10,528 bases of DNA from Desulfobacula sp. (GTDB lineage Bacteria > Desulfobacterota > Desulfobacteria > Desulfobacterales > Desulfobacteraceae), in contig JAOZRF010000064.1 of the NCBI GenBank assembly GCA_029940245.1, positions 1 through 10,528 of the forward strand, in the 5' to 3' direction. The notes below the pieces were generated by a model. The model was not told where the DNA came from, ran no database searches, and was given only the letters and a program-made list of their open reading frames with translations. A program made the translations under genes and the position numbers. This document shows positions 1 to 5,954 of this stretch, piece after piece. How positions within the stretch are numbered: the stretch's first letter is position 1; every line of letters begins with the position of its first letter.

Positions 1-1
1 A

Positions 2-256
2 TCTTCATCTGCTATATTTCATAAAGCCCTTGCCCTGTATGAAAAAATCCTGTTAAAAAAGAAAATCAGACTGGTGGGAGTGGGTGTTACCGCACTCAAA
101 GATAAAAACACCCCGGTCCAGATGCAGTTGATACAGGACCAGGACAGGCCAAAAGAGCAGTGGGAATCCGTGGATACAGCCGTGGATTCAATATCGGAAA
201 AATTTGGTGCCGATATCATTAAAAAAGCGTCTCTCAATAATTTATCCAGGTATTAA
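2..256 (+). CDS. dinB: DNA polymerase IV, C-terminal end (partial)
   Basis: Only the last 84 codons are present; the reading frame is open from base 2 and ends at TAA 254-256. This part matches the little-finger region of Y-family translesion polymerases. It has a strand like KKKIRLVGVGVTAL, the typical core of the last beta sheet, then a variable linker. It closes with DTAVDSISEKFGADIIKKAS, which resembles the conserved tail (xxAVDxIxxKFGxxxIxRAS) of DinB proteins. Catalytic palm residues would lie outside the window. It bypasses DNA lesions and lacks proofreading (family knowledge). It converges on the DUF166-like gene with only four bases between the stop codons, and I see no hairpin terminator there. 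The internal ATG at 74 is not a real start, because the homologous strand begins before it. Confidence 0.88.
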   Translation, partial: SSSAIFHKALALYEKILLKKKIRLVGVGVTALKDKNTPVQMQLIQDQDRPKEQWESVDTAVDSISEKFGADIIKKASLNNLSRY

Positions 257-260
257 TTTT

Positions 261-887
261 TCATTCTTTATTTTTCTTTAAACCAGCCTTTAAAACAGCA
301 GAATGGATGTCTGCCGCAAGATGGACCGGACTCTTCCCCCAAAGAGGATCCCAGGACGCGGGATCTGCAGAACAGAAAAACTGGACCTCAAGACCAAATC
401 GTGTCAACGCCCTTTCAATGGGCATGTTTTTTATTTTTTTTGCCGCATTCCATGTTGCTCCACAGGGAGCACCCTTTAATACCTTGATCTGAGCTATCAT
501 ATCCTTTTCAACGATCACTTCAATTTCAGGTGTGCCAAAGGCCTTGCCATAATCCCCAAATCGACTCTGCCGGGAAAGGGCACAGCAGACTGGAGGACAT
601 ACAGCATTTCCCATTGTTATTTTTTTGCCTGAAGCAATCATTGGAATATCCAGTTTTTTACAAAGACAACTTAAATCGTCTGAAAGATCCCTGTGTTTTA
701 AATAATCAAGCACGATATCTGCTTTTATGGTCTCTGGCAGATATGGGGATGTGTCATCAATGACAAGAGGCAATGGTACATCAATATCAAAGGTTTCAAT
801 ATCAAATTGTTTTTCACCAAATTTATTGATGCCGTGTATTTTAGTCTTTCCAGACCCATTCTGCTGGAAAACCATAATTTTCTGCAT
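261..887 (-). CDS. DUF166-like cysteine-rich protein of unknown function
   Basis: A 208-residue soluble protein that I assign, from memory of the family pattern, to DUF166. These proteins are common in methanogenic archaea and sulfate reducers and are sometimes mislabelled thymidylate synthase. Visible marks are NAVCPPVCCAL at residues 94-104 and KGAPCGATWNAAK at 138-150. Further cysteines lie at 74, 76 and 172. Cys97, Cys101, Cys102 and Cys142 could bind a metal or Fe-S cluster, but this is inference. There is no signal peptide or membrane segment. The start ATG lies three bases after the LUD gene stop, and no clear ribosome site separates them, so translation is probably coupled to the upstream gene. 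The pairing suggests a shared redox or small-molecule role. The reaction is unknown. Confidence 0.72.
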   Translation of the reverse strand: MQKIMVFQQNGSGKTKIHGINKFGEKQFDIETFDIDVPLPLVIDDTSPYLPETIKADIVLDYLKHRDLSDDLSCLCKKLDIPMIASGKKITMGNAVCPPVCCALSRQSRFGDYGKAFGTPEIEVIVEKDMIAQIKVLKGAPCGATWNAAKKIKNMPIERALTRFGLEVQFFCSADPASWDPLWGKSPVHLAADIHSAVLKAGLKKNKE

Positions 888-890
888 AAT

Positions 891-1544
891 TTAAAATCCC
901 AGGTCTTCATTTACCAGAATAATCTTAATCCTTTTTCTGACAAAACTTTTTTCTATAATTGTCCAATAATTACAAATCCTGTCAGGACTGTCGCAGTCAT
1001 GGCACACCCCCGTTTTAGCGCAGGGTGTTTTCTTGTCAAGATTCATGGTATTCACGGGTGCGGCATAATTTTTTATCCGGAACATGGCTTCGTCCAGATC
1101 ACTGGTAATTTTATTTCTGCCAATTACCAATAATACCGTTTTAGGCCCCCACATGATCGCGGCAACCCGGTTCCCCATCATATCAAGATTAACCAGTTGA
1201 CCTTGTTCTGTTACTGCATTGGTGCCTGTAATAAAAAGGTCCACCATCAAGGATTGCCTTCTAAGATCCATCATTTCTTCTGTTGAAAGGGATCTGTCAA
1301 ATGTGTTGAGAACCTTAATATCCGGATTGTCCTTTAATTCATGGAAAAGACCTGTGGCAACAAAGGACATTGACCCTCCCCAGGAAACACTTTTAATATC
1401 AAGTCCCGGGATGATATCATTAATTGCTATTTCTTTTGCCTGCTTTGCATTCTGTGCAATAAAAACTTCAAAATGATTATTTTCAAGGTTTTGTTTTACA
1501 GATTCAAGTTTAAGATTCCAATAATTATCAATCGGATTTTTCAT
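891..1544 (-). CDS. LUD-domain protein (LutC/YkgG-type, DUF162)
   Basis: A 217-residue protein with the LUD (lactate utilization) fold. GGSMS at residues 56-60 and the stretch GTNAVTEQGQLVNLD at 107-121 are the family hallmarks. The second is close to the GTNAxxxxGxLVNxD signature. LutC works with Fe-S partners LutA and LutB in lactate oxidation, but neither partner is nearby here, so a role in lactate use is not supported. An extra C-terminal cysteine set, C175-x5-C181-x2-C184-x6-C191, follows the LUD core and could hold an Fe-S cluster or zinc. The start is supported by GAAAGGACAC just upstream of the ATG. It leads a two-gene unit with the DUF166-like gene, three bases apart. No convincing promoter was found in the 41 bases before the divergent small ORF. 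Confidence 0.85.
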   Translation of the reverse strand: MKNPIDNYWNLKLESVKQNLENNHFEVFIAQNAKQAKEIAINDIIPGLDIKSVSWGGSMSFVATGLFHELKDNPDIKVLNTFDRSLSTEEMMDLRRQSLMVDLFITGTNAVTEQGQLVNLDMMGNRVAAIMWGPKTVLLVIGRNKITSDLDEAMFRIKNYAAPVNTMNLDKKTPCAKTGVCHDCDSPDRICNYWTIIEKSFVRKRIKIILVNEDLGF

Positions 1545-1585
1545 TTTGTGTCCTTTCTTTCTTTATTTTATCCATTACTGTTTCA

Positions 1586-1837
1586 ATGCAACACTATAAA
1601 CGAAATTTGCTTTGTCTTGCAATACCAAAACAGATGAAAGGCTTAACTTTATTACAGGCTGTACCCCGATTTTCATTAATTCCTATGGATTCCATACCCT
1701 TCATGGACGATACATCCCAGTGGCCACCCCATGAGAAATCCTGCGAAACATTAATTCAACAGGTTAAAGAAGTCACACCTTTTGATGAAAAAACCGTCTC
1801 GATTGTCAGGCGGTTATTGTTTCCCGTGCAGAATTGA
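1586..1837 (+). CDS. Small hypothetical protein (doubtful)
   Basis: An 83-codon open frame on the + strand that is not a shadow of any gene on the other strand for most of its length. Its composition looks protein-like, including a mid segment DTSQWPPHEKSCETLIQQV and an end rich in VRRLLFP. I do not recognise it. Against it, no Shine-Dalgarno sequence precedes ATG 1586 or the later in-frame ATGs, and only 41 bases separate it from the divergent LUD gene. The end overlaps the last 24 bases of the convergent hypothetical gene. It could be a genuine small protein, or the C-terminal remnant of a longer gene whose front was lost when the LUD gene arrived. Confidence 0.35.
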   Translation: MQHYKRNLLCLAIPKQMKGLTLLQAVPRFSLIPMDSIPFMDDTSQWPPHEKSCETLIQQVKEVTPFDEKTVSIVRRLLFPVQN

Positions 1838-2365
1838 ATCAATTACTTCATGGGAAAAAGGTTGGGAAATATTTTGTGTACCCGGAGAAAATGATTTTGT
1901 CTTGGGCTTGTGGCCGGAGCCTGTAAACGCTTTGGTTTCCTGGTTGACAAATTCAATCTGATAGCTGGGTCTGATTCCTTTGCCGGTGGTGCCGAAACAA
2001 ACCCTGGCTTTTGTATCATCTTCCATATTCTTGAATACTTTTTTCAAAAAAATAGGTGACAATTGTTCCAGGCGCTCTTCATCCCAGATAATAGCTATTT
2101 TTGGCTCTCTTTTAACGGCTGACTTCTTTTTTGGTTTCAATTTTGCGATAAGATTTGACAATCCCTTGATTTTAATACCCAGATTTTTTACAGACCGTTT
2201 CTGAATTTCACCTTTTGCCTGGGGCTTTAAGATATCCAGCCAGGAACAGACCTCTGTATGACCCTCTGTTGATGCTTCAAGTTCTTTTTGCTCAATTAAT
2301 AGATCAATCTTTTTACATAACCGGTTTATTGCCTGTCTGGATTCTCTAAATTTGTCGGGTTCCAT
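1814..2365 (-). CDS. Hypothetical protein, 183 residues
   Basis: I do not recognise this family. The start is set at ATG 2365 because AAGGAGGAGAG, a near-perfect ribosome site, stands directly before it. The frame stays open further upstream to 2443 but has no such signal there. The N-terminal 35 or so residues look helical and charged (RQAINRLCKKIDLLIEQKEL). A strongly basic linker follows (KPKKKSAVKREPK, about residues 77-89). The C-terminal half reads as mixed alpha/beta, with IAIIWDEERLEQLSPIFLKK and then TGKGIRPSYQIEF. There is no signal peptide or membrane segment. The basic patch would fit nucleic-acid or ribosome binding, but this is only a guess. It appears monocistronic, with a candidate promoter at 2557-2585. 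Its last 24 bases overlap the opposing small ORF. Confidence 0.68.
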   Translation of the reverse strand: MEPDKFRESRQAINRLCKKIDLLIEQKELEASTEGHTEVCSWLDILKPQAKGEIQKRSVKNLGIKIKGLSNLIAKLKPKKKSAVKREPKIAIIWDEERLEQLSPIFLKKVFKNMEDDTKARVCFGTTGKGIRPSYQIEFVNQETKAFTGSGHKPKTKSFSPGTQNISQPFSHEVIDSILHGKQ

Positions 2366-2660
2366 CTCTCCTCCTTGTTTTGAAATTGATACCTTCTTGA
2401 ACCACTTAGCAGGTGTAAAATTTCTTTGGTTCCTGACAAACAACGAAAGAAACAGATCTTACCCATTTAACACGGAAACTCTGTGATCAAAGATACGAAT
2501 ATATTAACACGCCTGGTATTTTCCCAATAGGGTAGCACGCATACTGCCAGACCAATTTTATAAAGTCTACACTCAAAGAGCTCAAAATTCAAGGGGTTGT
2601 CAAAATGAAATCATAATTTTTCTGCAAACCATATTATGTGTCTGCCACCTTTTTCGTTAA
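2366..2660. other. Intergenic stretch without a convincing gene
   Basis: Between the hypothetical gene and the cold-shock terminator I find no open frame with a ribosome site, no tRNA-like cloverleaf and no long repeat. It holds the candidate promoter described at 2557-2585 and the presumed long leader of the hypothetical gene. The hairpin CACGG/CTGTG near 2470-2485 is imperfect and short. Confidence 0.5.
2557..2585 (-). promoter_or_regulatory. Candidate sigma-70 promoter for the 183-residue hypothetical gene
   Basis: On the - strand, TTGAGC (2585-2580) and TATAAA (2562-2557) are separated by 17 bases. Transcription would start near 2550, giving a leader of roughly 185 bases before ATG 2365. 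The -35 box matches only its first four bases well. A better TTGACA lies slightly upstream but has no -10 box at a proper distance. Confidence 0.35.
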
Positions 2661-2701
2661 AAGCAAAAAGTCCCTGAACATTAACCTGTTCAAGGACTTT
2701 A
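2661..2701 (-). terminator. Rho-independent terminator of the cold-shock gene
   Basis: On the - strand AAGTCCTTGAACA (2699-2687) can pair with TGTTCAGGGACTT (2680-2668) around a six-base loop. All 13 positions pair if one U-G wobble is allowed. On the + strand the same position is a C-A mismatch, so the hairpin favours - strand transcripts. It is followed by TTTTTGCTTTT, a suitable U-tract. It lies about 50 bases past the csp stop codon. A T-rich run also flanks the other side, so weak termination of + strand transcripts is possible. Confidence 0.85.
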
Positions 2702-2750
2702 TTTTTTCAAGTCACCAAAATGACTTTTTTAAAACAAATAAAACGGCTAA

Positions 2751-2951
2751 CTAAAGCACGGTTACATTTGTTGCGGCAGGACCTTTTTGTCCTTCTTCAA
2801 TATCAAAGGAAACACGGTCCCCTTCATTCAGTGATTTGAAACCTGTTGAATTAATGCCTGAATGATGCACAAACACATCTTTTCCGCCTTCTTGTTCGAT
2901 AAATCCAAAACCCTTTGAGTCATTAAACCATTTTACGATACCATTAGCCAT
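2751..2951 (-). CDS. Cold-shock domain protein, CspA family
   Basis: A 66-residue single cold-shock domain, the usual length for bacterial Csp. It begins [19 protein letters not shown], which includes the RNP1 motif KGFGFIE (residues 14-20). RNP2, VFVHHSGI, follows at 26-33. The C-terminal part [20 protein letters not shown] is standard for the family. It is a single-stranded nucleic-acid chaperone that melts RNA secondary structure (family knowledge). The ribosome site CAGGAG lies eight bases before the ATG. The gene is monocistronic: it has its own promoter and a leader of about 124 bases upstream, and a strong terminator downstream. Which Csp paralogue it is cannot be told from the sequence. 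Confidence 0.97.
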   Translation of the reverse strand: MANGIVKWFNDSKGFGFIEQEGGKDVFVHHSGINSTGFKSLNEGDRVSFDIEEGQKGPAATNVTVL

Positions 2952-3075
2952 GTTGGCAATCTCCTGTAATAAAAATAAAATAATACCGGTTTCATTCTTT
3001 AAGCATAATGCCTTTTTTTAGGGATATACACCTTTAGGATGAAACCTCTGCGCTTTACATACAGCAGCAGCAGTT
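2952..3075 (-). promoter_or_regulatory. Cold-shock mRNA leader with long-range stem
   Basis: The predicted 5' leader is about 124 bases, long for such a short gene. GGTTTCAT (3046-3039) and ATGAAACC (2995-2988) are perfect complements over eight bases around a 43-base loop. The second arm lies about 25 bases before the ribosome site. Long leaders that refold in the cold are known for csp genes. I see no E. coli-type cold box, so thermosensing is inference. Confidence 0.45.
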
Positions 3076-3081
3076 CGCAAA

Positions 3082-3109
3082 ATAATATATCAATAGCAAG
3101 AAAAGTCAA
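3082..3109 (-). promoter_or_regulatory. Sigma-70 promoter of the cold-shock gene
   Basis: On the - strand TTGACT (3109-3104) and TATTAT (3087-3082) are separated by 16 bases, a close match to the sigma-70 consensus. The start site would fall near 3075, just where a GCTGCTGCTG run begins. It lies in the gap after the GNAT gene and is the best promoter match in this part of the window. Confidence 0.65.
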
Positions 3110-3162
3110 GTACTAAATAAATTTTCTTTATCAGCATGCGACAACACCATGCATACATTTGA

Positions 3163-3591
3163 TCAAGCCTTATATTTTAGCGCAACATGATCTTTAAGCA
3201 CTTCAAATCCCAGTTCCTTATAAAAGGAAGATGTTCCCGGCTGAGCAACAAGGCCGATCCAGTCAACACCATTTTCCTTTAATTTTTTTATTAATGTTTG
3301 AATAATTTTTCTGCCGATTCCCCTGCCCCTGAATTCTTTTAAAACAACAACGTCCTGAATATAAGCATCACTTGCCAGATCGGAAAGGGCCCGACCTGTT
3401 CCGATGAGGTTTTTTCCCAAAAAAGCCCCTACAAACAAAGCGGAATCTTCCACAATCCGATTTAAAAATTCAGGATGTTTATCATCGGATGTATCCCACC
3501 ATCCGGCTTCCTTGTAGAGGCGTATCAAATCCTCTTTTGAAGCGGATTTAATGGTCTTTATAATAAATTTCGATGACGGGTCGTCTCGCAT
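3163..3591 (-). CDS. GNAT family N-acetyltransferase
   Basis: A 142-residue single-domain GNAT enzyme that would transfer the acetyl group of acetyl-CoA to an amine. Motif A is clear: QDVVVLKEFRGRGIGRKI (79-96), with the acetyl-CoA-binding R88-G-R-G-I-G loop after the beta-4 strand. Motif B is represented by SSFYKELGFE (121-130), the usual tail of the family. An N-terminal LYKEAGWWDT segment (25-34) is typical of a small bacterial subgroup. The gene starts 21 bases after speE in the same direction, with a poor ribosome site in an A-rich leader, so it is probably read with speE. That position makes a polyamine a candidate substrate, but nothing in the sequence fixes the substrate. Confidence 0.88.
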   Translation of the reverse strand: MRDDPSSKFIIKTIKSASKEDLIRLYKEAGWWDTSDDKHPEFLNRIVEDSALFVGAFLGKNLIGTGRALSDLASDAYIQDVVVLKEFRGRGIGRKIIQTLIKKLKENGVDWIGLVAQPGTSSFYKELGFEVLKDHVALKYKA

Positions 3592-3612
3592 TTTTAAATA
3601 TTTTTTCTTTGT

Positions 3613-4479
3613 TTATACGGCTTCAAACATTTTTTGGGCAAAATAAGGCAAAACAAAAGAGGCCTCATGTATTTTGGGACTATAATATTTTAACCGGCTC
3701 TGAATATTTTCAGAAATATGCCGGCACGGCTTTTTAAGTCCAGGCCCTAAAGACCCTAAACAGATACCGATATGCCCTCCCGGATATGTCGGTACCAGGA
3801 TATAAGCATATGCCCGGACAGCAAATAATTCTTTTGTGATCTTTACAAGATTGACAGCCCACTCTTTATGCAGGAAAAAAGATTCACCCTGGGTGGCAAT
3901 AATGCCATTATGTCTTAAAGCAGCTTTTAAACCTTTGTAAAACGGTCTTTTAAATAAAACTTCCCCGGGACCAATGGGATCAGAGGAATCCACTATAATC
4001 ACATCATATCTATTTATTTTTTCCCGAACATAGGCATTGCCATCTGCGATATGAACCGTGACCCTGGGATCATCAAATCCGCAGGCAAGATCAGGCAGAA
4101 ATTGTTTTGATACCTTGATGACGTCTTCATCAATTTCACAAAAATCAATCTTTCTTACACTGTCATGGCGGCCAACTTCCCTTAAAATACCGCCATCACC
4201 CCCACCAATAACCAGAACGTTTTCAGGATTGGGATGGGCAAACAAAGGGATATGGGCCAGCATCTCCTGGTATGCAAATTCATCTGATTCAGTTAGCTGT
4301 ATAATCCCGTCCAGGACAAGAATTTTCCCATGGTTCTTTGTCTTATATATATCAATCTGCTGAAATTGACTTTTTTTGCTGTACAATACTTCTTCTATCT
4401 CAAGGGAAAGTGACATTCCCGGGCAAATGGGACATATTTCTGAAAACCAGCCGTGTTTTATTTTATTATAATTTTTCAT
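3613..4479 (-). CDS. speE: Spermidine synthase (polyamine aminopropyltransferase)
   Basis: A 288-residue enzyme of usual length that transfers the aminopropyl group of decarboxylated AdoMet to putrescine, giving spermidine and methylthioadenosine. The N-terminal beta domain ends in LDGIIQLTESDEFAYQEML (56-74). The Rossmann core shows VIGGGDGGILREV (90-102) for the nucleotide, EIDEDVI (115-121) and the catalytic VDSSDPIGP (163-171). QGES (197-200) and TYPGG (231-235) follow, the second being part of the polyamine-site gatekeeper region. No residue of the core looks lost. The ribosome site before ATG 4479 is weak (TTGAG). The preceding gene on the same strand is speD, 145 bases away, with a mobile-type inverted repeat between them. 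This may separate its expression from speD or make it depend on readthrough. Confidence 0.96.
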   Translation of the reverse strand: MKNYNKIKHGWFSEICPICPGMSLSLEIEEVLYSKKSQFQQIDIYKTKNHGKILVLDGIIQLTESDEFAYQEMLAHIPLFAHPNPENVLVIGGGDGGILREVGRHDSVRKIDFCEIDEDVIKVSKQFLPDLACGFDDPRVTVHIADGNAYVREKINRYDVIIVDSSDPIGPGEVLFKRPFYKGLKAALRHNGIIATQGESFFLHKEWAVNLVKITKELFAVRAYAYILVPTYPGGHIGICLGSLGPGLKKPCRHISENIQSRLKYYSPKIHEASFVLPYFAQKMFEAV

Positions 4480-4507
4480 AATAACTCAACTTTCGGTCTT
4501 AAGTTCT

Positions 4508-4523
4508 TGCAGACGTGCAGACG
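4508..4523. repeat. Short tandem duplication next to the inverted repeat
   Basis: TGCAGACG occurs twice head to tail (4508-4515 and 4516-4523), the second copy touching the left arm of the inverted repeat. It may be a scar of element insertion, but no matching copy is seen beyond the right arm, so it is not a target-site duplication. Confidence 0.6.
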
Positions 4524-4595
4524 GGGTCAGGCTTGTTTTATTGTGTTTTTATCAATAAATCTATATCAATAATGCAATAATGCAAGCCTGACCCC
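4523..4595. repeat. REP/MITE-like inverted repeat between speD and speE
   Basis: GGGGTCAGGCTTG (4523-4535) and CAAGCCTGACCCC (4583-4595) are perfect 13-base inverted repeats around a 47-base AT-rich interior. The interior includes a tandem AATAATGC (4570-4577, then 4578 on with one difference at the end). From memory, GGGGTCAGGCTTG followed by an AT-rich tract recurs at the borders of REP-type repeats and Y1/REP transposase genes in Desulfobacterota. No transposase is present, so this would be a non-autonomous copy. Its hairpin could also modulate readthrough from speD into speE. Confidence 0.7.
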
Positions 4596-4624
4596 ACTTA
4601 TGATTGGTTAGGATTAGGCGTATT

Positions 4625-5461
4625 TTATTGTCTTAAAGCAATCTGCATTTTATAATGATTGCCCTTAAAAAATGACAAGGCAAATTCTGCAACTTCCCGA
4701 GGTTCATAAAATTTACAACTGAATATATCCAGATATACTCTGTTTGACGCATTTGCAAAATGACCTGAAATCAAGGACGTCTCAATCATCTGGGTCATGC
4801 TGAATCCTTCAATTTTTTCATCTTCTCCAAAGTGGACAACCCGGCATTCCCCAAACCGTTTCATATCTATCAAATCGCACAGGTCATATACAAATCGTTC
4901 AATGCTTTTTGCATCCCTGATAATCGCAGGATCACTCTTATAAATATCAATAGACGTTACAACACCCCAGGGATTTTTCCTTGCATACTCTTTTTTCCAG
5001 GAAATCGGATAAATTTTTGAATTGTTAACAATCTGACCCACTTTCTTTTGTGCAAAAGGCTTGGAAATAATCCCTCGATTTTGATCAGAAGAAATAACAA
5101 CATTTTCAGATTGAAAAGAATCTTTCATTGAATTGATAGCAACTTCCAGGTCAATGTTGTCTCCGCAGGTAAATATATCTACAGCGGCATAATCATGTTC
5201 CGGCCATGCATGCACTGTAAAATGTGATTCTGCTATGATGACAACACCGCTGACACCCTGGGGTTCAAATTTATGAAATGAAGAGCTGATAATTGTTGCA
5301 CCACTTTCATTTGCAGCTTTCCGCAATACCTTTTCAACATCTTTCTCATCTAAAAGGAGATTTGCTCCGCATTCATAATACTCAATGGTTAGCTGTCTTC
5401 CCAGGGCAAAACATGCCTCTTCCCGGGAATCGCCAACAAATTTAATATTTTTACCAAGCAT
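4625..5461 (-). CDS. speD: AdoMet decarboxylase proenzyme, two-domain SpeD
   Basis: A 278-residue protein built from two SpeD-type halves. The N-terminal half (about 18-125) is a normal class 1 bacterial enzyme. It has SSSFHKFEPQGVSGVVIIAE (59-78), then S79-H80 with Ser79 as the expected pyruvoyl precursor after cleavage of Glu78-Ser79. HAWPEHDYAAVDIFTCG (84-100) follows, including the proton-donor-type Cys99. The C-terminal half (165-278) repeats the fold. Its equivalent of ESH is E227-T228-S229 in MIETSLISGHF, with one extra residue before the conserved His. It ends in LDIFSCK. This half looks non-cleaving or altered. Bacterial SpeD is commonly about 120-130 residues, so this is double length. 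The start at 5461 rests on TTGGAGAT nine bases upstream; an in-frame ATG at 5554 lies within the promoter. It would make decarboxylated AdoMet for speE. Confidence 0.92.
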   Translation of the reverse strand: MLGKNIKFVGDSREEACFALGRQLTIEYYECGANLLLDEKDVEKVLRKAANESGATIISSSFHKFEPQGVSGVVIIAESHFTVHAWPEHDYAAVDIFTCGDNIDLEVAINSMKDSFQSENVVISSDQNRGIISKPFAQKKVGQIVNNSKIYPISWKKEYARKNPWGVVTSIDIYKSDPAIIRDAKSIERFVYDLCDLIDMKRFGECRVVHFGEDEKIEGFSMTQMIETSLISGHFANASNRVYLDIFSCKFYEPREVAEFALSFFKGNHYKMQIALRQ

Positions 5462-5541
5462 TAATGCTATCTCCAAAAACGAATAAAAATATCGGTTATT
5501 ATCCTGCAAGACTGTAGGAGTTCCAAAAAAAATTATTACCC

Positions 5542-5570
5542 ATAATAAGACCAAAACAAGAAATGATCAA
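5542..5570 (-). promoter_or_regulatory. Sigma-70 promoter of speD
   Basis: On the - strand TTGATC (5570-5565) and TATTAT (5547-5542) stand 17 bases apart. The start site would be near 5535, giving a leader of about 75 bases before the speD ATG. It lies between the MBL-fold pseudogene and speD. The leader has no obvious riboswitch-like fold that I can identify. Confidence 0.6.
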
Positions 5571-5619
5571 GGGCGGTCATTTTATCTTCAACCATTTTTA
5601 TACAAACCAAACCGAATCT

Positions 5620-5953
5620 TTAATATATATCCATTCTTGATTTAAATCCGGCATACTCTGTATCCGTCTGCATATTCCTTTTCTGCAAGTTCTTTATCAT
5701 CCCTTCGGCATTAAACCTGAGATATGGATTTACTTTTCCCTATGGTCCCGTTAAACAAGGTATCTCCGGTTACTAAAAAATCAGTGGCCATAAAAGTGAT
5801 GGAATCATCTGTGTGGCCGGGCGTGTGTAACACGTTTAGAATTTCCTGGTCAGGGGCTATGGTCTGGTCTGATTTTATCTTTTTGCAATCAATAAATTGA
5901 GCCGTTGTTTTCTCAAGCATTGCCTGATTGCCCGGGGTATGATGAGAGTGGGT
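5620..5953 (-). pseudogene. MBL-fold hydrolase remnant (broken)
   Basis: Two blocks of a metallo-beta-lactamase-fold hydrolase, glyoxalase II/ETHE1-like in appearance, lie in different frames. The first (5953 to about 5743) reads THSHHTPGNQAML, then QEILNVLHTPGHTDDSITF and DFLVTGDTLFNGTIG. These are the normal second and third metal motifs. In the first motif, HxHxDH has become H-S-H-H, so two residues including the metal-binding Asp are gone. After GTIG the frame runs into a stop at 5711. In the next frame the typical C-terminal tail appears: VNPYLRFN, then TDTEYAGFKSRMDIY, ending at TAA 5622-5620. About 100 residues, including the late metal-binding His, appear missing between the blocks. 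The N-terminal part is absent and its place is taken by the acidic-protein gene, whose stop overlaps the junction. Confidence 0.78.
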
Positions 5954-5954
5954 A

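Noticed and set aside
807..1133. 108-codon + strand ORF
   Set aside because: It runs antisense to the LUD and DUF166-like genes, which carry clear family motifs.
1545..1585. Promoter of the LUD gene (TTGCAT with TAAAAT)
   Set aside because: The spacing is only 15 bases and the -35 match is poor, so I do not list it as a feature.
2366..2443. Longer start for the 183-residue protein at ATG 2443
   Set aside because: The upstream 26 codons have no ribosome site and contain the AAGGAGGAGAG element that serves ATG 2365.
3121..3162. Terminator behind the GNAT gene
   Set aside because: GCATG/CATGC gives only a five-base stem with no U-tract after it.
4058..4363. 101-codon + strand ORF
   Set aside because: It is antisense to the conserved core of speE and has no recognisable motif or ribosome site.
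5462..5554. Longer speD start at ATG 5554
   Set aside because: The extra 31 residues are hydrophobic and unlike SpeD; they overlap the predicted promoter and leader, and the 5461 ATG has a good ribosome site.
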